Positions 8,914-21,400 of a stretch of 64,000 nt of DNA are shown piece after piece (within the stretch, counting starts at the first letter, position 1; every line of letters begins with the position of its first letter). Where the stretch lies: positions 4,515,001 to 4,579,000 of the forward strand of contig NZ_CP063832.1 in the NCBI RefSeq assembly GCF_023277925.1. The letters run 5' to 3'. Origin of the DNA: Pseudomonas entomophila (GTDB lineage: Bacteria > Pseudomonadota > Gammaproteobacteria > Pseudomonadales > Pseudomonadaceae). Under the pieces are notes generated by a model. The model did no database searches, was not told where the DNA came from, and worked only from the letters and a program-made list of their open reading frames with translations. The position numbers were made by a program, and so were the translations under genes.

Positions 8914-9143
8914 AACCCTAGTGAGGGATGGGGCCGCTTGTCAAACGGCAAGTGGATGCGGGCCTGCGCCCGTTCATCGAACGCGGCTATCGTGAAGGAA
9001 GTCGGCTGCCAAGGGAAGCTACGGGCGTCCTTGCATGGCCTTTGAGGAGCAGGTTTGCCGACGGCTGGCAGCATGATCGCAAGGTGCCATTGTCTTTTGC
9101 ACCGCCAGCCCGCACCATCGCTGCTTTCGAATGATCTGAACAG

Positions 9144-9845
9144 GTGTTCGCAGTGGCGATACCTTGGACTCTCAATACGACCCTGCGCCGCTTCGGTCTC
9201 GCCGTGCTGCTCGGCTGCCTGTTGCTGGGCGGCACGCAGGCGGATTGGGACTTCTCCCAGATCAGCCGCCGTGCCCAGGCGCTCTATGGGCCGTTGGGGG
9301 AGGGCCAGAAGCGTGTCGATGCCTGGCAGCAGTTGCTCGCTACGCAGAAGCAAGGCAGCGAGCAGGAGCAGTTACAGGTGGTCAACCGCTTCTTCAACCA
9401 GCAGTTGCGCTATGTCGAGGATATCGACCTGTGGCATGAGGTCGACTACTGGGCCACGCCGGTGCAGTCGCTGATCAAGGGGGCGGGGGACTGCGAGGAC
9501 TACGCCATCGCCAAGTACTTCAGCCTGCGGCGCATGGGCATCCCGGCAGAAAAGCTGCGCATCACCTACGTCAAGGCCCTGCGCCAGAACCGTGCGCACA
9601 TGGTCCTGACCTATTATTCAAGCCCACAGGCCCAGCCCCTGGTGCTCGACAGCCTGATGGACGCGATCAAGCCAGCCAGCCAGCGCACCGACCTGTTGCC
9701 GGTGTACGCCTTCAATGGCGAGGGCCTATGGCTGACCGGCGCCGCTGGCAACAAGAAAGTCGGCGACACCAAGCGCTTGTCGCGTTGGCAGGATCTGCTG
9801 AAGAAAATGCAGGCCGAAGGGTTCCCGGCCGAACCGGTTTACTGA
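9144..9845 (+). CDS. lapG: LapG, periplasmic cysteine protease that releases the LapA adhesin
   Basis: A 233-residue bacterial transglutaminase-like cysteine protease (DUF920/LapG). An N-terminal hydrophobic segment (about 12-32, AVLLGCLLLGG) is the export signal. The catalytic triad fits Cys117 (GDCEDYA), His152 (RAHMVL) and Asp169 (VLDSLMD). The acidic residues flanking Cys117 match the calcium-binding positions known in LapG proteins. It starts with GTG at 9144; a second in-frame GTG at 9153 is an alternative. lapD follows after 10 bp, so the protease and its regulator are one operon. LapG cuts surface-retained LapA in its N-terminal TAAG region when c-di-GMP is low, which releases the biofilm. 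Confidence 0.95.
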   Translation: MFAVAIPWTLNTTLRRFGLAVLLGCLLLGGTQADWDFSQISRRAQALYGPLGEGQKRVDAWQQLLATQKQGSEQEQLQVVNRFFNQQLRYVEDIDLWHEVDYWATPVQSLIKGAGDCEDYAIAKYFSLRRMGIPAEKLRITYVKALRQNRAHMVLTYYSSPQAQPLVLDSLMDAIKPASQRTDLLPVYAFNGEGLWLTGAAGNKKVGDTKRLSRWQDLLKKMQAEGFPAEPVY

Positions 9846-9855
9846 AGGAGCACAG

Positions 9856-11802
9856 ATGTCACTGTTCAAACAATTGCTGCTAGCCATTTGCCTGTTCCTG
9901 GTGGTCGCCTTCAGTGGCAGCTTCATGGTCAGCCTGGAGAGTTCGCGTAGCCAGTACGTCAACCAGCTGCGCTCCCACGCCCAGGACGCGGCCACCGCGC
10001 TGGCGCTGTCGCTTACGCCCAACATCGACGACCCGGCGATGGTCGAGCTGATGGTCAGCTCGATCTTCGACAGTGGCTACTACACCAGCATCAAGGTCAT
10101 CGACCTGGGCTCCAATGCCGTGCTGGTCGAGCGCCATGCCGAGCCTGATAGTGGTGGCGTGCCGGGCTGGTTCATCCACCTGATCGGCCTGGAGCCGGCC
10201 GGGGGCGACGCGCTCGTCAGCCGTGGCTGGCAGCAGGCGGCGCGGGTCGAGGTGGTCAGCCACCCGATGTTCGCCCTGGCCAAGCTCTGGCAAAGTGCCC
10301 TGGGCAGCCTTGGCTGGCTGCTGCTGTGTGGCGCGGTAAGCGCGGTGCTCGGTGCGCTGCTGCTGCGCCGGCAGTTGCGGCCGCTGGATTACATGGTGGC
10401 GCAATCCCACGCGATCGCCCGCCGCGAGTTCCTCAGCCTGCCCGAGTTGCCGCGCACGCCGGAACTGCGCCGGGTGGTGCAGGCGATGAACCAGATGGTC
10501 GAGAAGCTCAAGGCGTTGTTCACCGAACAGGCCGAGCGCAGCGAGAAGCTGCGCACCGAGTCGTACCAGGACAGCCTCACGGGCCTGGCCAACCGGCGCT
10601 ATTTCGAGATGCAGCTCAATGCGCGGGTCAGCAACCTGGAGGAGGCGCGTGCGGGTTACTTGTTGCTGCTGCGGGTCCAGGACCTGGCCGGCCTCAATGC
10701 GCGCCTGGGCGGCCAGCGCACCGACCAGTTGCTGCAGGCGGTGGGTGAGCAACTGCGTCGCACGTGCGCCAACTACCCGGAAACCAACGACCTGATCACC
10801 CGTAGCCGCGGTGGTGAGTTCGCCGTGCTGGCGCCGGGCATGGTCCACGACGAAGCGATCCAACTGGCTCAGGCCCTGGCCGCGACCTTGCAGAGCCTGC
10901 ACGAAACGGGTGCCAGCGATGTCGACCCGGTGGCCTGTATTGGCCTGGCGCCATACAACCCGGGTGATGCCCCCCAGGACCTGCTCAAGCTCGCCGACGA
11001 GGCGCTGGCCCGTGCCGAGAGCCAGCCGCAGCCGGGCTGGGTATGCCTGGAGCAGGGGGCCGCGGCCGATGCCGCAGACAGTCACCATGCCTGGCACACC
11101 CGCCTTGACCAGGCTTTGGCCAAGGGGCAGTTCGAGTTGTTCTTCCAGCCGGTGGTGGATAGCCGGGCGACAGACCGGGTGCTGCACTACAAGGTCATCT
11201 CACGCTTGCACGACGAGCAAGGCCAGGCGCTGGCGGCGGGTCGCTTTCTGCCCTGGCTCGAGCGTTTCGGCTGGATGGCGCGGCTGGACCTGCTGGTGCT
11301 GGAGAAGGTGCTCAAGCACCTGCAGGGGCACGCTGAGTCGCTAGCGCTGAACCTGTCGGCCGCGACCCTGGCCGACCCCAAGGCGTTGCAGCGGGTCTTC
11401 GAGCTGCTGGGCCAGTACCGTGCCATCGGGCCGCGTCTGACCTTCGAAATCGGCGAGGAGCAGTTACCTGAGCAATCGATGCTCGAGCAGCTGACCCGGC
11501 GCCTGCGCGGGCTGGGCTTCAGCCTGGCGCTGCAGCGTTTCGGGGGCCGCTTCAGCATGATCGGCAACCTGGCGCACCTGGGCCTGGCCTACCTGAAGAT
11601 CGATGGTGGCTATATCCGCAACATCGATCACGAGCGGCACAAGCGGCTGTTCATCGAAGCCATCCAGCGGGCGGCGCACAGCATCGACCTGCCGTTGATC
11701 GCCGAGCGGGTGGAGACGGAAGGGGAGTTGAAGGTGCTGCGAGAGATGGGTGTGCAGGGGATCCAGGGGCAATTGGTGGGTGAGCCCGCGCCTTGGCGTT
11801 AA
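9856..11802 (+). CDS. lapD: LapD, membrane c-di-GMP receptor controlling LapG
   Basis: A 648-residue inner-membrane protein. TM1 (about 5-24) and TM2 (about 148-170) flank a periplasmic domain that binds LapG. A HAMP region (about 170-225) follows, then a degenerate GGDEF domain (signature RSRGGEF near 313-319) and a degenerate EAL domain in which EAL is replaced by KVI (HYKVISR, about 445). Both active sites are therefore enzymatically dead, as in characterised LapD, where the EAL domain binds c-di-GMP and the periplasmic domain then sequesters LapG. AGGAG precedes the ATG. It lies downstream of lapG and points towards the lapA terminus. Confidence 0.95.
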   Translation: MSLFKQLLLAICLFLVVAFSGSFMVSLESSRSQYVNQLRSHAQDAATALALSLTPNIDDPAMVELMVSSIFDSGYYTSIKVIDLGSNAVLVERHAEPDSGGVPGWFIHLIGLEPAGGDALVSRGWQQAARVEVVSHPMFALAKLWQSALGSLGWLLLCGAVSAVLGALLLRRQLRPLDYMVAQSHAIARREFLSLPELPRTPELRRVVQAMNQMVEKLKALFTEQAERSEKLRTESYQDSLTGLANRRYFEMQLNARVSNLEEARAGYLLLLRVQDLAGLNARLGGQRTDQLLQAVGEQLRRTCANYPETNDLITRSRGGEFAVLAPGMVHDEAIQLAQALAATLQSLHETGASDVDPVACIGLAPYNPGDAPQDLLKLADEALARAESQPQPGWVCLEQGAAADAADSHHAWHTRLDQALAKGQFELFFQPVVDSRATDRVLHYKVISRLHDEQGQALAAGRFLPWLERFGWMARLDLLVLEKVLKHLQGHAESLALNLSAATLADPKALQRVFELLGQYRAIGPRLTFEIGEEQLPEQSMLEQLTRRLRGLGFSLALQRFGGRFSMIGNLAHLGLAYLKIDGGYIRNIDHERHKRLFIEAIQRAAHSIDLPLIAERVETEGELKVLREMGVQGIQGQLVGEPAPWR

Positions 11803-11827
11803 GCGGGGCAGGCCTGTTCGCTCTGGA

Positions 11828-11911
11828 TAGGAGCGGCTTCAGCCGCGAGCACCCGCTGAGCGGGTGCCAGACACCGCGATGCCGGCATCGCGGCTGAAGT
11901 CGCGCCTACAG
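11828..11911. repeat. REP-type extragenic palindrome
   Basis: A REP pair (GGAGCGGCTTCAGCCGCGAGC ... GCATCGCGGCTGAAGTCG) lying between the convergent lapD and the small minus-strand gene. Confidence 0.8.
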
Positions 11912-11924
11912 CGAACAAGGCCGT

Positions 11925-12266
11925 TCAGATCAACCCGCCTTCCTCTTCTTCCTCGATCAGGTTGTTCAGGCTGCCCAGCGCCTTGCGCGCGGTGGAGCGG
12001 TTGAGCAGCTTGGCCTGGGCGCCGGGCGGCAGGTCGGTGATGCTGAACACGCCTTTGGCTGTCAGTACCTCGATCAGGTCTTCGAGCACCCGGATCATGT
12101 CCAGGTCGCTCTGCTTGAGCTGCTTGAGGCTGTTCTCGACAACGTTGTCGGCGAACCATTCCTGGATCTCGGCATTGTCTGCCGGGACCATCTCGGTAAA
12201 ACCGTCAAACGCGGCGGCTTCCACCCGCAGCAACTGGCCCTCGGCGTCGCGTTGCACGTAGAACAT
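11925..12266 (-). CDS. Small conserved Pseudomonas protein, often mislabelled tryptophan synthase beta-like
   Basis: A 113-residue acidic protein starting MFYVQRDAEGQLLRVE and ending in a Glu-rich tail (NNLIEEEEEGG). It has no signal peptide or membrane segment. It is the type of short conserved Pseudomonas protein that databases call tryptophan synthase subunit beta-like, but it is far too short and lacks the PLP lysine region of TrpB, so that name should not be trusted. The start at 12266 follows a GAGGGA box; the frame extends upstream without better signals. It lies downstream of lapA on the same strand but beyond a strong terminator. Function unknown. Confidence 0.75.
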   Translation of the reverse strand: MFYVQRDAEGQLLRVEAAAFDGFTEMVPADNAEIQEWFADNVVENSLKQLKQSDLDMIRVLEDLIEVLTAKGVFSITDLPPGAQAKLLNRSTARKALGSLNNLIEEEEEGGLI

Positions 12267-12385
12267 GGCGGCGTCCCTCGTCACGATGAATCCTTTTTGG
12301 TAGTCAGCAGCATAGGCAAAGTTCACCGGGCATGTAAGCCCGGCGCACGAGTATGCGCGTGAAGAGATGGCTGGAAAAGCCCGCG

Positions 12386-12419
12386 CCCCCACGGTGGCCC
12401 TGGTGGGCCGCCGTGGGGG
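12386..12419 (-). terminator. Terminator of lapA
   Basis: A 15-bp stem (CCCCCACGGTGGCCC / GGGCCGCCGTGGGGG, one G-T pair) with a 4-nt loop, 6 bp after the lapA stop. On the minus strand it is followed by GCGCGGGCTTTTCC, a short T run at some distance. Confidence 0.75.
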
Positions 12420-12425
12420 GAGGGA

Positions 12426-15400
12426 TCAGCTGTTGGAGTTGTCGATCTTGATGGTCGGGTCGGCACCGCTGATCAACGAGTTGATCGTGGTGTTCGACCA
12501 GTTGACGCCTTCGAGCTTGATGGTCACGTCGGCATTGGCCAGGCCGCCAGCGGCGTTGAGCTTGCCCTCGGTGCTGACTTGCAGGGTCGACTCGCCATTG
12601 ACCGTGGTGAGCTTCAGGAAGTTGTCGATGGTGCTGGCGCGCTCGCCCTGGAGCAGGTCGCTCAGGTCGAGGCGGTCACCTTCGCTGGCCTTGAAGTCCT
12701 TGATCACGTCGTTGCCCAGGTCGCCGGCCTTCCACACGAAGGTGTCGGCGCCAGTGCCACCGGTCATGATGTCGTCGCCCTTGCCGCCGATGAGCAGGTC
12801 GTTGCCGGCACCGCCGAACAGCAGGTCGTTGCCTTCGCCGCCGAGCAGGGTGTCGTTGCCGGTTCCCCCGAGCAGGATGTCGTTGCCCTTGCCGCCATCG
12901 ATGTAGTCGTTGCCACCCTGGCCGAAGATGATGTCGTTGCCATTGCCTCCGAGCAGGGTGTCGGCGCCATCGTTGCTGCGTGAGACATCGAACTCGGTGT
13001 AGTGCTCGTTGATGTACTTGTGCATCGTCCGGGCATCCACGTCGCCCGCGTCCACGCCCAGCTTGCCGGCGACGAATGCCTGGATCGCCTCGACACCCGT
13101 GCCGGCGATGCCGTCGAAGGTGACCAGGTCGCCGAAGATGATGTCGTTGCCGTCTCCGCCATTGACCGTGTCGTTGCCCGGCTGGGTGACTTCGGTGTGG
13201 CCGAGGATGGCTTCGGCCAGCTTGCTCGGGTCGATGTTGGTCTGTGGCGTGCCGTCGGAGTCGAACGGTTTCAGGTCGCTGGTGTTTACACCGTTGTTGA
13301 GGCCGATCGCCTCGACGTTGGACAGACCCGACAGCAGGGTGAAGCTGCTCAGCGAGTTGTTCCAGGTGGCATCGTCGGTGTAGCTGCCACGGCCTGCCTG
13401 GTAGGACAGTTCGTAGGTGCCGTTGCCTTCCGGGTGAAGCTCGCCGGAGACGCCGTACTTCCAGTTTCTGCCGCTGAGGTACTGCACCTGCAGGTTGCCG
13501 GCATTGTCGATGCTGACGTAGTTGGTCCTGCTGCTGTCGATGTAGTCGTTGAACGCCATGCCTGGCTTGTAGTTGATCGAGGCCAGGAAGGTATCCAGGG
13601 TGATGCCCGAGGTACCCAGTGTCGGGTTGCTGTTCTCGCCGGCCTGGTAGAACGTCGGCTTGCCGTCGGTGATGAAGAACGTCTGGTTGCTGCCGGTGTT
13701 GCCGCCGTCCTTGAGGTTCTGGAACCAGTTGGCGGTGGTCTTGAACGCATCTTCGTAGTTGGTGCCGCCATTGGAGTTGAGGGTGTTCAGGGCACTGAGC
13801 AGCTTCTGCAGGCCGGCATCGTTCAGGGTTACCGAAACGCTGCTCTTGACCTGGCTGGCGAAGTCCACCAGGAGGATGTTCACGGTACCCGACTGGTCGC
13901 CCTTGACGCTGGCGGCCAGGGTCTTGAAAACAGACTCGAGGGACTTCTTCGCCGCATCGACGCCCGACGAGCCCATGCTGCCGGAGGTGTCGACGATGAA
14001 GGCGAGGTTGTAGTTCTGCCCTGGCACCACATGCAGCCCGCTGACGTCCGCCACCACCACGTCGTTGCCGTCGGTGCCGGTGATGTTGTCGCTGTCCGAG
14101 GACAGGTTGCTGGTGCTGTAGGCCTGCGGGTAGACCGTGACCTTGATGGTGCCCTCGGTGGTGGCGGTGCTGCCGCCGACGCTCTCGGTGGAAGTTGAGC
14201 TGACCTTCACGTCGAACTGGCCGTAGTAGTAGGCCGGCGGCTTGATGGTCAGGCTGCCCAGGTTCCAGCCGGTGACGTCCACAGCGGACGCGCCGACGGT
14301 GAAGGTGTGGCCGGCGTTGTCGGCGATCACCGAGCCTGCCGGGATGCCGCTGAGTTTGACGCTGAGGCTCTCGGAGCCATCGGTGTCGGTCAGGTTGGTG
14401 CTGATGCCCACCAGCTTGACCGGTGCGCCGTTCTCGCTGCCTTCGTTGAGCTTGTAGCCGTCGTAGTAGCCCTGGCCGTTGCTGCCGTGCAGGTCGGAGA
14501 CGGTGACACCGGCGTTGCTCAGGTCGTTGACGCTCGGGTACATCGGGATGTTCGAGCTGTTCAGGTCCATCGCCGCGCCGTTGTTGACCCGGATGTTGAC
14601 GTCCAGGCTGCCTGGGCCGGCCTGGTTGGCGTTGTAGATCTGCAGGGTGTAGTAACCGCTGGTGGTCGGGGTGAAGCTGCCGGAGATGGCGCCGCTGCCC
14701 GAGCCCCAGATGCCGCTGGCGACGTTCTTGCCGCCGACCACGATCTGCAGGCTGTCATCGGCGGTGCCGGTGAAGGCGTAGGTCTTGCCGGCTTCGAGGT
14801 AGATCAGGCCGGAAGTCTTCGAACCGCTGCCTGGGGTGACGTTGCTGGTCGAGTCAACGCCGCTGACCGTCTCGGTCTTGCTGGCATTGCCGGAGTTGGC
14901 GAACACGTTCTTCAGCGTATCGCCGGAGATACCGTTGCCGTTGCTGCCCAGGCCGGTGAGGCTGTTCCAGGTTTCCTTGACAAGGCCGATCGAGTTGACG
15001 TTGTTGTTGCCAATATTGAGGTCAGGCTTGTCGGCTACCGGCCGGATATCGACCTTCATGGTCGCTTCGCTACCCAGGTTGGCACCGTCGTTGGGCTTGT
15101 ACTTGATCTGCGCGTAGTCGGCCTGCTTGTTGCCCACGCCGGTGCCGCCATAGCCGTCGATGCCCGACTGGTTGGCCAGCGGCACGAACTTGAGCTTGCC
15201 GGCGGCGATGTCGGCCTGGCTGATGTTCTGGTTCAGCGCGACATCGACCCACGCGGTGCCGTTGAAGAACTTCAGGCTGCCAAGGTCCGGCAGCTTGCTG
15301 ATGGTCACCGACAGGCCGGTGTTGCCATCGGCGTCGGTGACGTTGAAGTCGCCCCAGCTGAACACGTAGTCGGTGTCTTCGTTGCCGGTCACGGCGCCAC

Positions 15401-18400
15401 CGGTCGACACCGGCACGTGGTCGTTGTCGAGGATGGTGGTGGTGACGCTCGACTTGCTGGCGTCGACCTGCAGGTTCTCGAAGTTGCCGCCGCTGACGCC
15501 GCTGATCTTGACCGTGAAGTTCTCCGAGCCTTCGACGAGCTGGTCGTCGATGGTCTTGATGTCGAAGGTCGTGCCGTTGCTGTTGGCCGGGATCTTGACG
15601 GTGACCACGCCGGTGAAGTCCTGGCCATTGGTGGCGGTGCCACTGTAGGTCAGGGTGACGGTCACTTCGCTCTTCGAGGTGTTGCTCAGGGTCAGGGTGT
15701 AATGGGCGGTGTCGCCTTCGGTTACCGAGGTGTCGCCGCTAATGCCCACGGTGGTCAGGTCGCCCTGGCCGCTTGGCTCGTCGGTGACGCTGGTGGTGAC
15801 GGTGTTGCTGCCCAGGGTCAGTTTCTCGAAGTTGTCGCCACCGGCGACCGACTCGATCTTGTTGACGATGTTCGGTTGGCCGCCGACGTACACATCATCC
15901 TTGGCGGTAATGGTGAAGGTGCCACTGGCGCTGCCGGCCGGGATGGTGACCTTGGTGCCATCGGTCAGGGTGAAGGTCAGGCCGTTGTGGCCGGTGACCG
16001 ACAGGCCCTGGGCGTTGGTCAGGGTCACAGTGTAGGTGACCTGGCCGCCTTCGCTGACGGTGGTCTTGTCCGCAGTGAGGGTGGCGACGACTTCACTGGT
16101 GGTGTCGCTGATCTGCACGGTGGCCGCGCCGCCGAGCTCCAGGTTCTCGAAAGTCTTGCCGGTGACGGCGGCGTTGCTGATGCCCACGGTCAGGGAGCCG
16201 GCGTCCTTGAACACGTCGTCGCCCTGGGCCGCTGCCTTGTAGATGGCCTCGGTCTGGCCGGCGACGATGGTCACCTTGGCGCCATTGGACAGGGTGACGG
16301 TGAGGTCTTGGTCGAGCTTCTGGCTGACCTTGATGGTGAACGAGGGCTGCTGGTCTTCGGTGACATTGCCATTGCTGACGATGGTGACGGACACCTTGTC
16401 GCCTTGGTTGCCAGTGCCGGTGCCCGTGCCGCTGCCCGGTTCGTCGGTGACGGTCGTGGTGACGGTGTTGCTGCCGAGGGTCAGCTTCTCGAAGTTGTCG
16501 CCACCGGCGACCGATTCGATCTTGTTGACGATGTTCGGCTGGCCACCGACGAACACGTCGTCCTTGGCGGTAATCGTGAAGGTGCCGCTGGCGCTGCCGG
16601 CCGGGATGGTGACTTTGGTGCCGTCGGTGAGGGTGAAGGTCAGGCCGTTGTGGCCAGTGACCGATAGGCCCTGGGCATTGGTCAGGGTCACGGTGTAGGT
16701 GACCTGGCCACCTTCCGAGACGGTGGTCTTGTCGGCGGTCAGGGTCGCGACGACCTCACTGATGGTGTCGGTGATCTGAACCGTGGCGTTGCCGCCCAAC
16801 TCCAGGTTTTCGAAGGTCTTGCCGGTGACGGTGGCGTCAGTGATGCCGACGGTCAGCGAACTGCCGTCCTTGAATACGTCATCACCCTGGGCCGCCGCTT
16901 TGTACTCGACTTGGGTCTGGCCAGCCGGAATGGTGACTTTGGCGCCGTTGGACAGGGTGACGGTCAGGTCCTGGTCAAGCTTCTGGCTGACCTTGACGGT
17001 GAAGCTTGGCTGCTGGGCTTCGTTGACGTCGCCATTGCCGACGATGGTGACGGAGACCTTGTCGCCCTGGTTGCCGGTACCGGTACCCGTGCCGCTGCCT
17101 GGCTCGTCGGTGACGGTGGTGGTGACGGTGTTGCTGCCGAGGGTCAGCTTCTCGAAGTTGTCGCCACCGGCGACCGACTCGATCTTGTTGACGATGCTCG
17201 GCTGGCCACCGACGAATACGTCGTCCTTGGCGGTGATGGTGAAGGTGCCGCTGGCGCTGCCCGCAGGCACGGTGACCTTGGTGCCATCGCTCAGGGTGAA
17301 AGTCAGGCCGTTGTGGCCAGTGACCGACAGGCCCTGGGCATTGGTCAGGGTCACGGTGTAGGTGACCTGGCCACCTTCGCTGACAGTGGTCTTGTCGGCC
17401 GTCAGGGTCGCGACCACTTCGTTGGTGGTGTCGGTGATCTGTACGGTGGCCGAACCGCCGAGTTCCAGGTTTTCGAAGGTCTTGCCAACCACCGAGGCGT
17501 CGGTGATGCCCACGGTCAGCGGACCTGCATCCTTGAAGACGTCTTCACCTTGGGCCGGCGCCTTGTATTCGACCTGGGTCTGACCGGCTGGAATGGTGAC
17601 TTTGGCGCCGTTGGACAGGGTGACGGTGAGGTCCTGGTCGAGCTTCTGGCTGACCTTCACGGTGAAGCTTGGCTGCTGGGCTTCGTTGACGTCGCCATTG
17701 CCGACGATGGTCACGGAGACCTTGTCGCCCTGGTTGCCGGTACCGGTGCCCGTGCCGCTGCCCGGTTCGTCGGTGACGGTCGTGGTGACGGTGTTGCTGC
17801 CGAGGGTCAGCTTCTCGAAGTTGTCGCCGCCGGCGACCGACTCGATCTTGTTGACGATGCTCGGCTGGCCACCGACGAACACGTCGTCCTTGGCGGTGAT
17901 GGTGAAGGTGCCGCTGGCGCTGCCCGCAGGCACGGTGACCTTGGTGCCATCGGACAAGGTGAAGGTCAGGCCATTGTGGCCGGTGACCGACAGGCCCTGG
18001 GCGTTGGTCAGGGTGACGGTATAGGTGACCTGGCCACCCTCGCTGACAGTGGTTTTGTCGGCGGTCAGGGTCGCGACGACCTCGCTGACGGTGTCGGTGA
18101 TCTGTACGGTGGCGCTGCCACCCAGTTCCAGATTCTCGAAGGTCTTGCCTTGGACGCTGGCGTCGGTGATGCCGACGGTCAGGGAGCTGCCGTCCTTGAA
18201 CACGTCATCGCCCTGGGCGGCGGCCTTGTAGGTGGCCTCGGTCTGGCCGGCAGAGATCACGACCTTGTCGCCATTGGACAGGGTGACGGTCAGGTCACGG
18301 TCCAGCGGCTGGTTCACTTTGACAGTGAAGGTCGGCTGTTGGGCTTCGTTGACATCGCCATTGCTGACGATGGTGACGGACACCTTGTCGCCTTCGTTGC

Positions 18401-21400
18401 CAGTGCCCGGGGTGCCGGTGCCTGGCTCGTCGGTGACAGTAGTGGTGACAGTGTTGTCGCCGAGGGTCAGCTTCTCGAAGTTGTCCGCGCCGGTAACCGA
18501 TTCAATCTTGTTGACGATGCTCGGCTGGCCGCCGACGTACACGTCGTCCTTGGCGGTGATGGTGAAGGTGCCGCTGGCGCTGCCTGCTGGCACGGTGACC
18601 TTGGTGCCATCGGACAGGGTGAAGGTCAGGCCGTTGTGGCCGGTGACCGACAGGCCCTGGGCGTTGGTCAAGGTGACGGTGTAGGTGACTTGGCCGCCTT
18701 CGCTGACGGTGGTCTTGTCCGCAGACAGGGTCGCGACCACTTCACTGATGGTGTCAGTGATTTGCACAGTGGCGCTGCCACCGAGCTCCAGGTTCTCGAA
18801 GGTCTTGCCTACAACCTGTGCGTCAGTGACGCCAACGGTCAGCGAGCCACCGTCCTTGAACACATCATCGCCTTGGGCGGCGGCTTTGTACTCGACCTGG
18901 GTCTGGCCAGCCGGAATGGTGACTTTGGCGCCGTTGGACAGGGTGACGGTCAGGTCCTGGTCAAGCTTCTGGCTGACTTTGACGGTGAAGCTTGGCTGCT
19001 GGGCTTCGTTGACGTCGCCATTGCCGACGATGGTCACGGAGACCTTGTCACCCTGGTTGCCGGTGCCAGGCGTGCCCGAGCCTGGTTCGTCGGTTACGGA
19101 GGTCTGTACCTCGCCCTGACCCATGGTCAGTTTCTCGAAGTTGTCGGCGCCGCTGACATTCACCAGCTTGTTGCTGATGGTGGCTTGGCCGCCTACGAAG
19201 ACATCGTCCGGTGCGGTGATGGTGGCGGTGCCGGTGGCGCTGCCGGCCGGGATGCTGACCTTGGTGCCGTCGGAGAGGGTGAAGGTCAGGCCATTGTGGC
19301 CGGTGACCGACAGGCCTTGGGCGTTGGTCAGGGTGACGGTGTAGGTGATCTGGCCGCCTTCCGACACTGTGGTCTTGTCGGTAGTCAGGGTCGCGACGAC
19401 CTCACTGACGGTGTCGGTGATCTGCACGGTGGCGCTGCCACCCAGTTCCAGATTCTCGAAGGTCTTGCCTTGGACGCTGGCGTCGGTGATGCCAACGGTC
19501 AGCGAGCTGCCGTCCTTGAATACGTCATCGCCTTGAGCGGCGGCCTTGTAGGTGGCCTCGGTCTGGCCGGCAGAGATCACGACCTTGTCGCCATTGGACA
19601 GGGTGACGGTCAGGTCACGGTCCAGCGGCTGGTTCACTTTGACAGTGAAGGTCGGCTGTTGGGCTTCGTTGACATCGCCATTGCTGACGATGGTGACGGA
19701 CACCTTGTCGCCTTCGTTGCCAGTGCCCGGGGTGCCGGTGCCTGGCTCGTCGGTGACAGTAGTGGTGACAGTGTTGTCGCCGAGGGTCAGCTTCTCGAAG
19801 TTGTCCGCGCCGGTAACCGATTCAATCTTGTTGACGATGCTCGGCTGGCCGCCGACGTACACGTCGTCCTTGGCGGTGATGGTGAAGGTGCCGCTGGCGC
19901 TGCCCGCAGGCACGGTGACCTTGGTGCCGTCGGAGAGGGTGAAAGTCAGGCCATTGTGGCCGGTGACCGACAGGCCCTGGGCGTTGGTCAGGGTAACGGT
20001 GTAGGTGATCTGGCCACCTTCGCTGACGGTGGTCTTGTCGGCGGTCAGGGTCGCGACGACTTCGCTGACGGTATCGGTGATCTGTACGGTAGCGCTGCCA
20101 CCCAGTTCCAGATTCTCGAAGGTTTTGCCCTGGACGCTGGCATCGGTGATGCCCAAGGTCAGCGAGCTGCCGTCCTTGAACACGTCATCGCCTTGAGCCG
20201 CAGCCTTGTAGGTCGCTTCGGTCTGGCCAGCAGTGATGACCACCTTGTCACCATTGGACAGGGTCACGGTCAGGTCGCGGTCCAGCGGCTGATTCACCTT
20301 CACGGTGAAGGTCGGTTGCTGGGCTTCGTTGACGTCGCCATTGCTGACGATGGTCACGGACACCTTGTCGCCTTCGTTGCCAGTACCCGGGGTGCCGGTA
20401 CCTGGCTCGTCGGTGACAGTAGTGGTGACAGTGTTATCACCGAGGGTCAGCTTCTCGAAGTTGTCGCCACCGGCAACCGATTCGATCTTGTTGACGATGC
20501 TTGGCTGGCCGCCGACGTACACGTCATCCTTGGCAGTGATGGTGAAGGTGCCGCTGGCGCTGCCAGCTGGGATGCTGACCTTGGTGCCGTCAGACAGGGT
20601 GAAAGTCAGGCCATTGTGGCCGGTGACCGACAGGCCCTGGGCGTTTGTCAGGGTAACGGTGTAGGTGATCTGGCCACCTTCGCTGACGGTGGTCTTGTCG
20701 GCGGACAGGGTCGCGACGACTTCGCTGACGGTGTCGGTGATCTGTACGGTGGCGCTACCACCCAGTTCCAGATTCTCGAAGGTCTTGCCTTGGACGCTGG
20801 CGTCGGTGATGCCAACGGTCAGCGAGCTGCCGTCCTTGAACACGTCGTCGCCTTGAGCCGCAGCCTTGTAGGTCGCTTCGGTCTGGCCAGCAGTGATCAC
20901 GACCTTGTCACCGTTGGACAGGGTGACAGTCAGGTCGCGGTCCAGTGGCTGGTTCACCTTCACAGTGAAGGTCGGCTGCTGGGCTTCGTTGACGTCGCCG
21001 TTGCTGACGATGGTGACAGACACCTTGTCGCCCTCGTTGCCGGTGCCCGGGGTACCGGTGCCTGGCTCGTCGGTGACGGTGGTGGTGATGGTGTTATCGC
21101 CGAGGGTCAACTTCTCGAAGTTGTCTGCGCCGCTGACCGACTCGATCTTGTTGACGATCGAAGGTTGGCCACCGACGTACACATCATCTTTGGCGGTGAT
21201 GGTGAAGGTACCGCTGGCGCTGCCTGCCGGAATGCTGACTTTGGTGCCATCGCTCAGGGTGAAGGTCAGGCCGTTGTGGCCGGTGACCGACAGGCCCTGG
21301 GCGTTGGTCAGGGTCACGGTGTAGGTGACTTGGCCGCCTTCGCTGACGGTGGTTTTGTCGGCGGTCAGGGTCGCGACGACCTCGCTGACGGTGTCGGTGA

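Noticed and set aside
8868..9353. A 161-codon minus-strand frame in front of and inside lapG.
   Set aside because: It overlaps the lapG signal-peptide region, has no ribosome-binding site and no recognisable domain.
11925..12266. Tryptophan synthase beta subunit.
   Set aside because: This name is often attached to such proteins, but 113 residues without a PLP-binding region cannot be TrpB.
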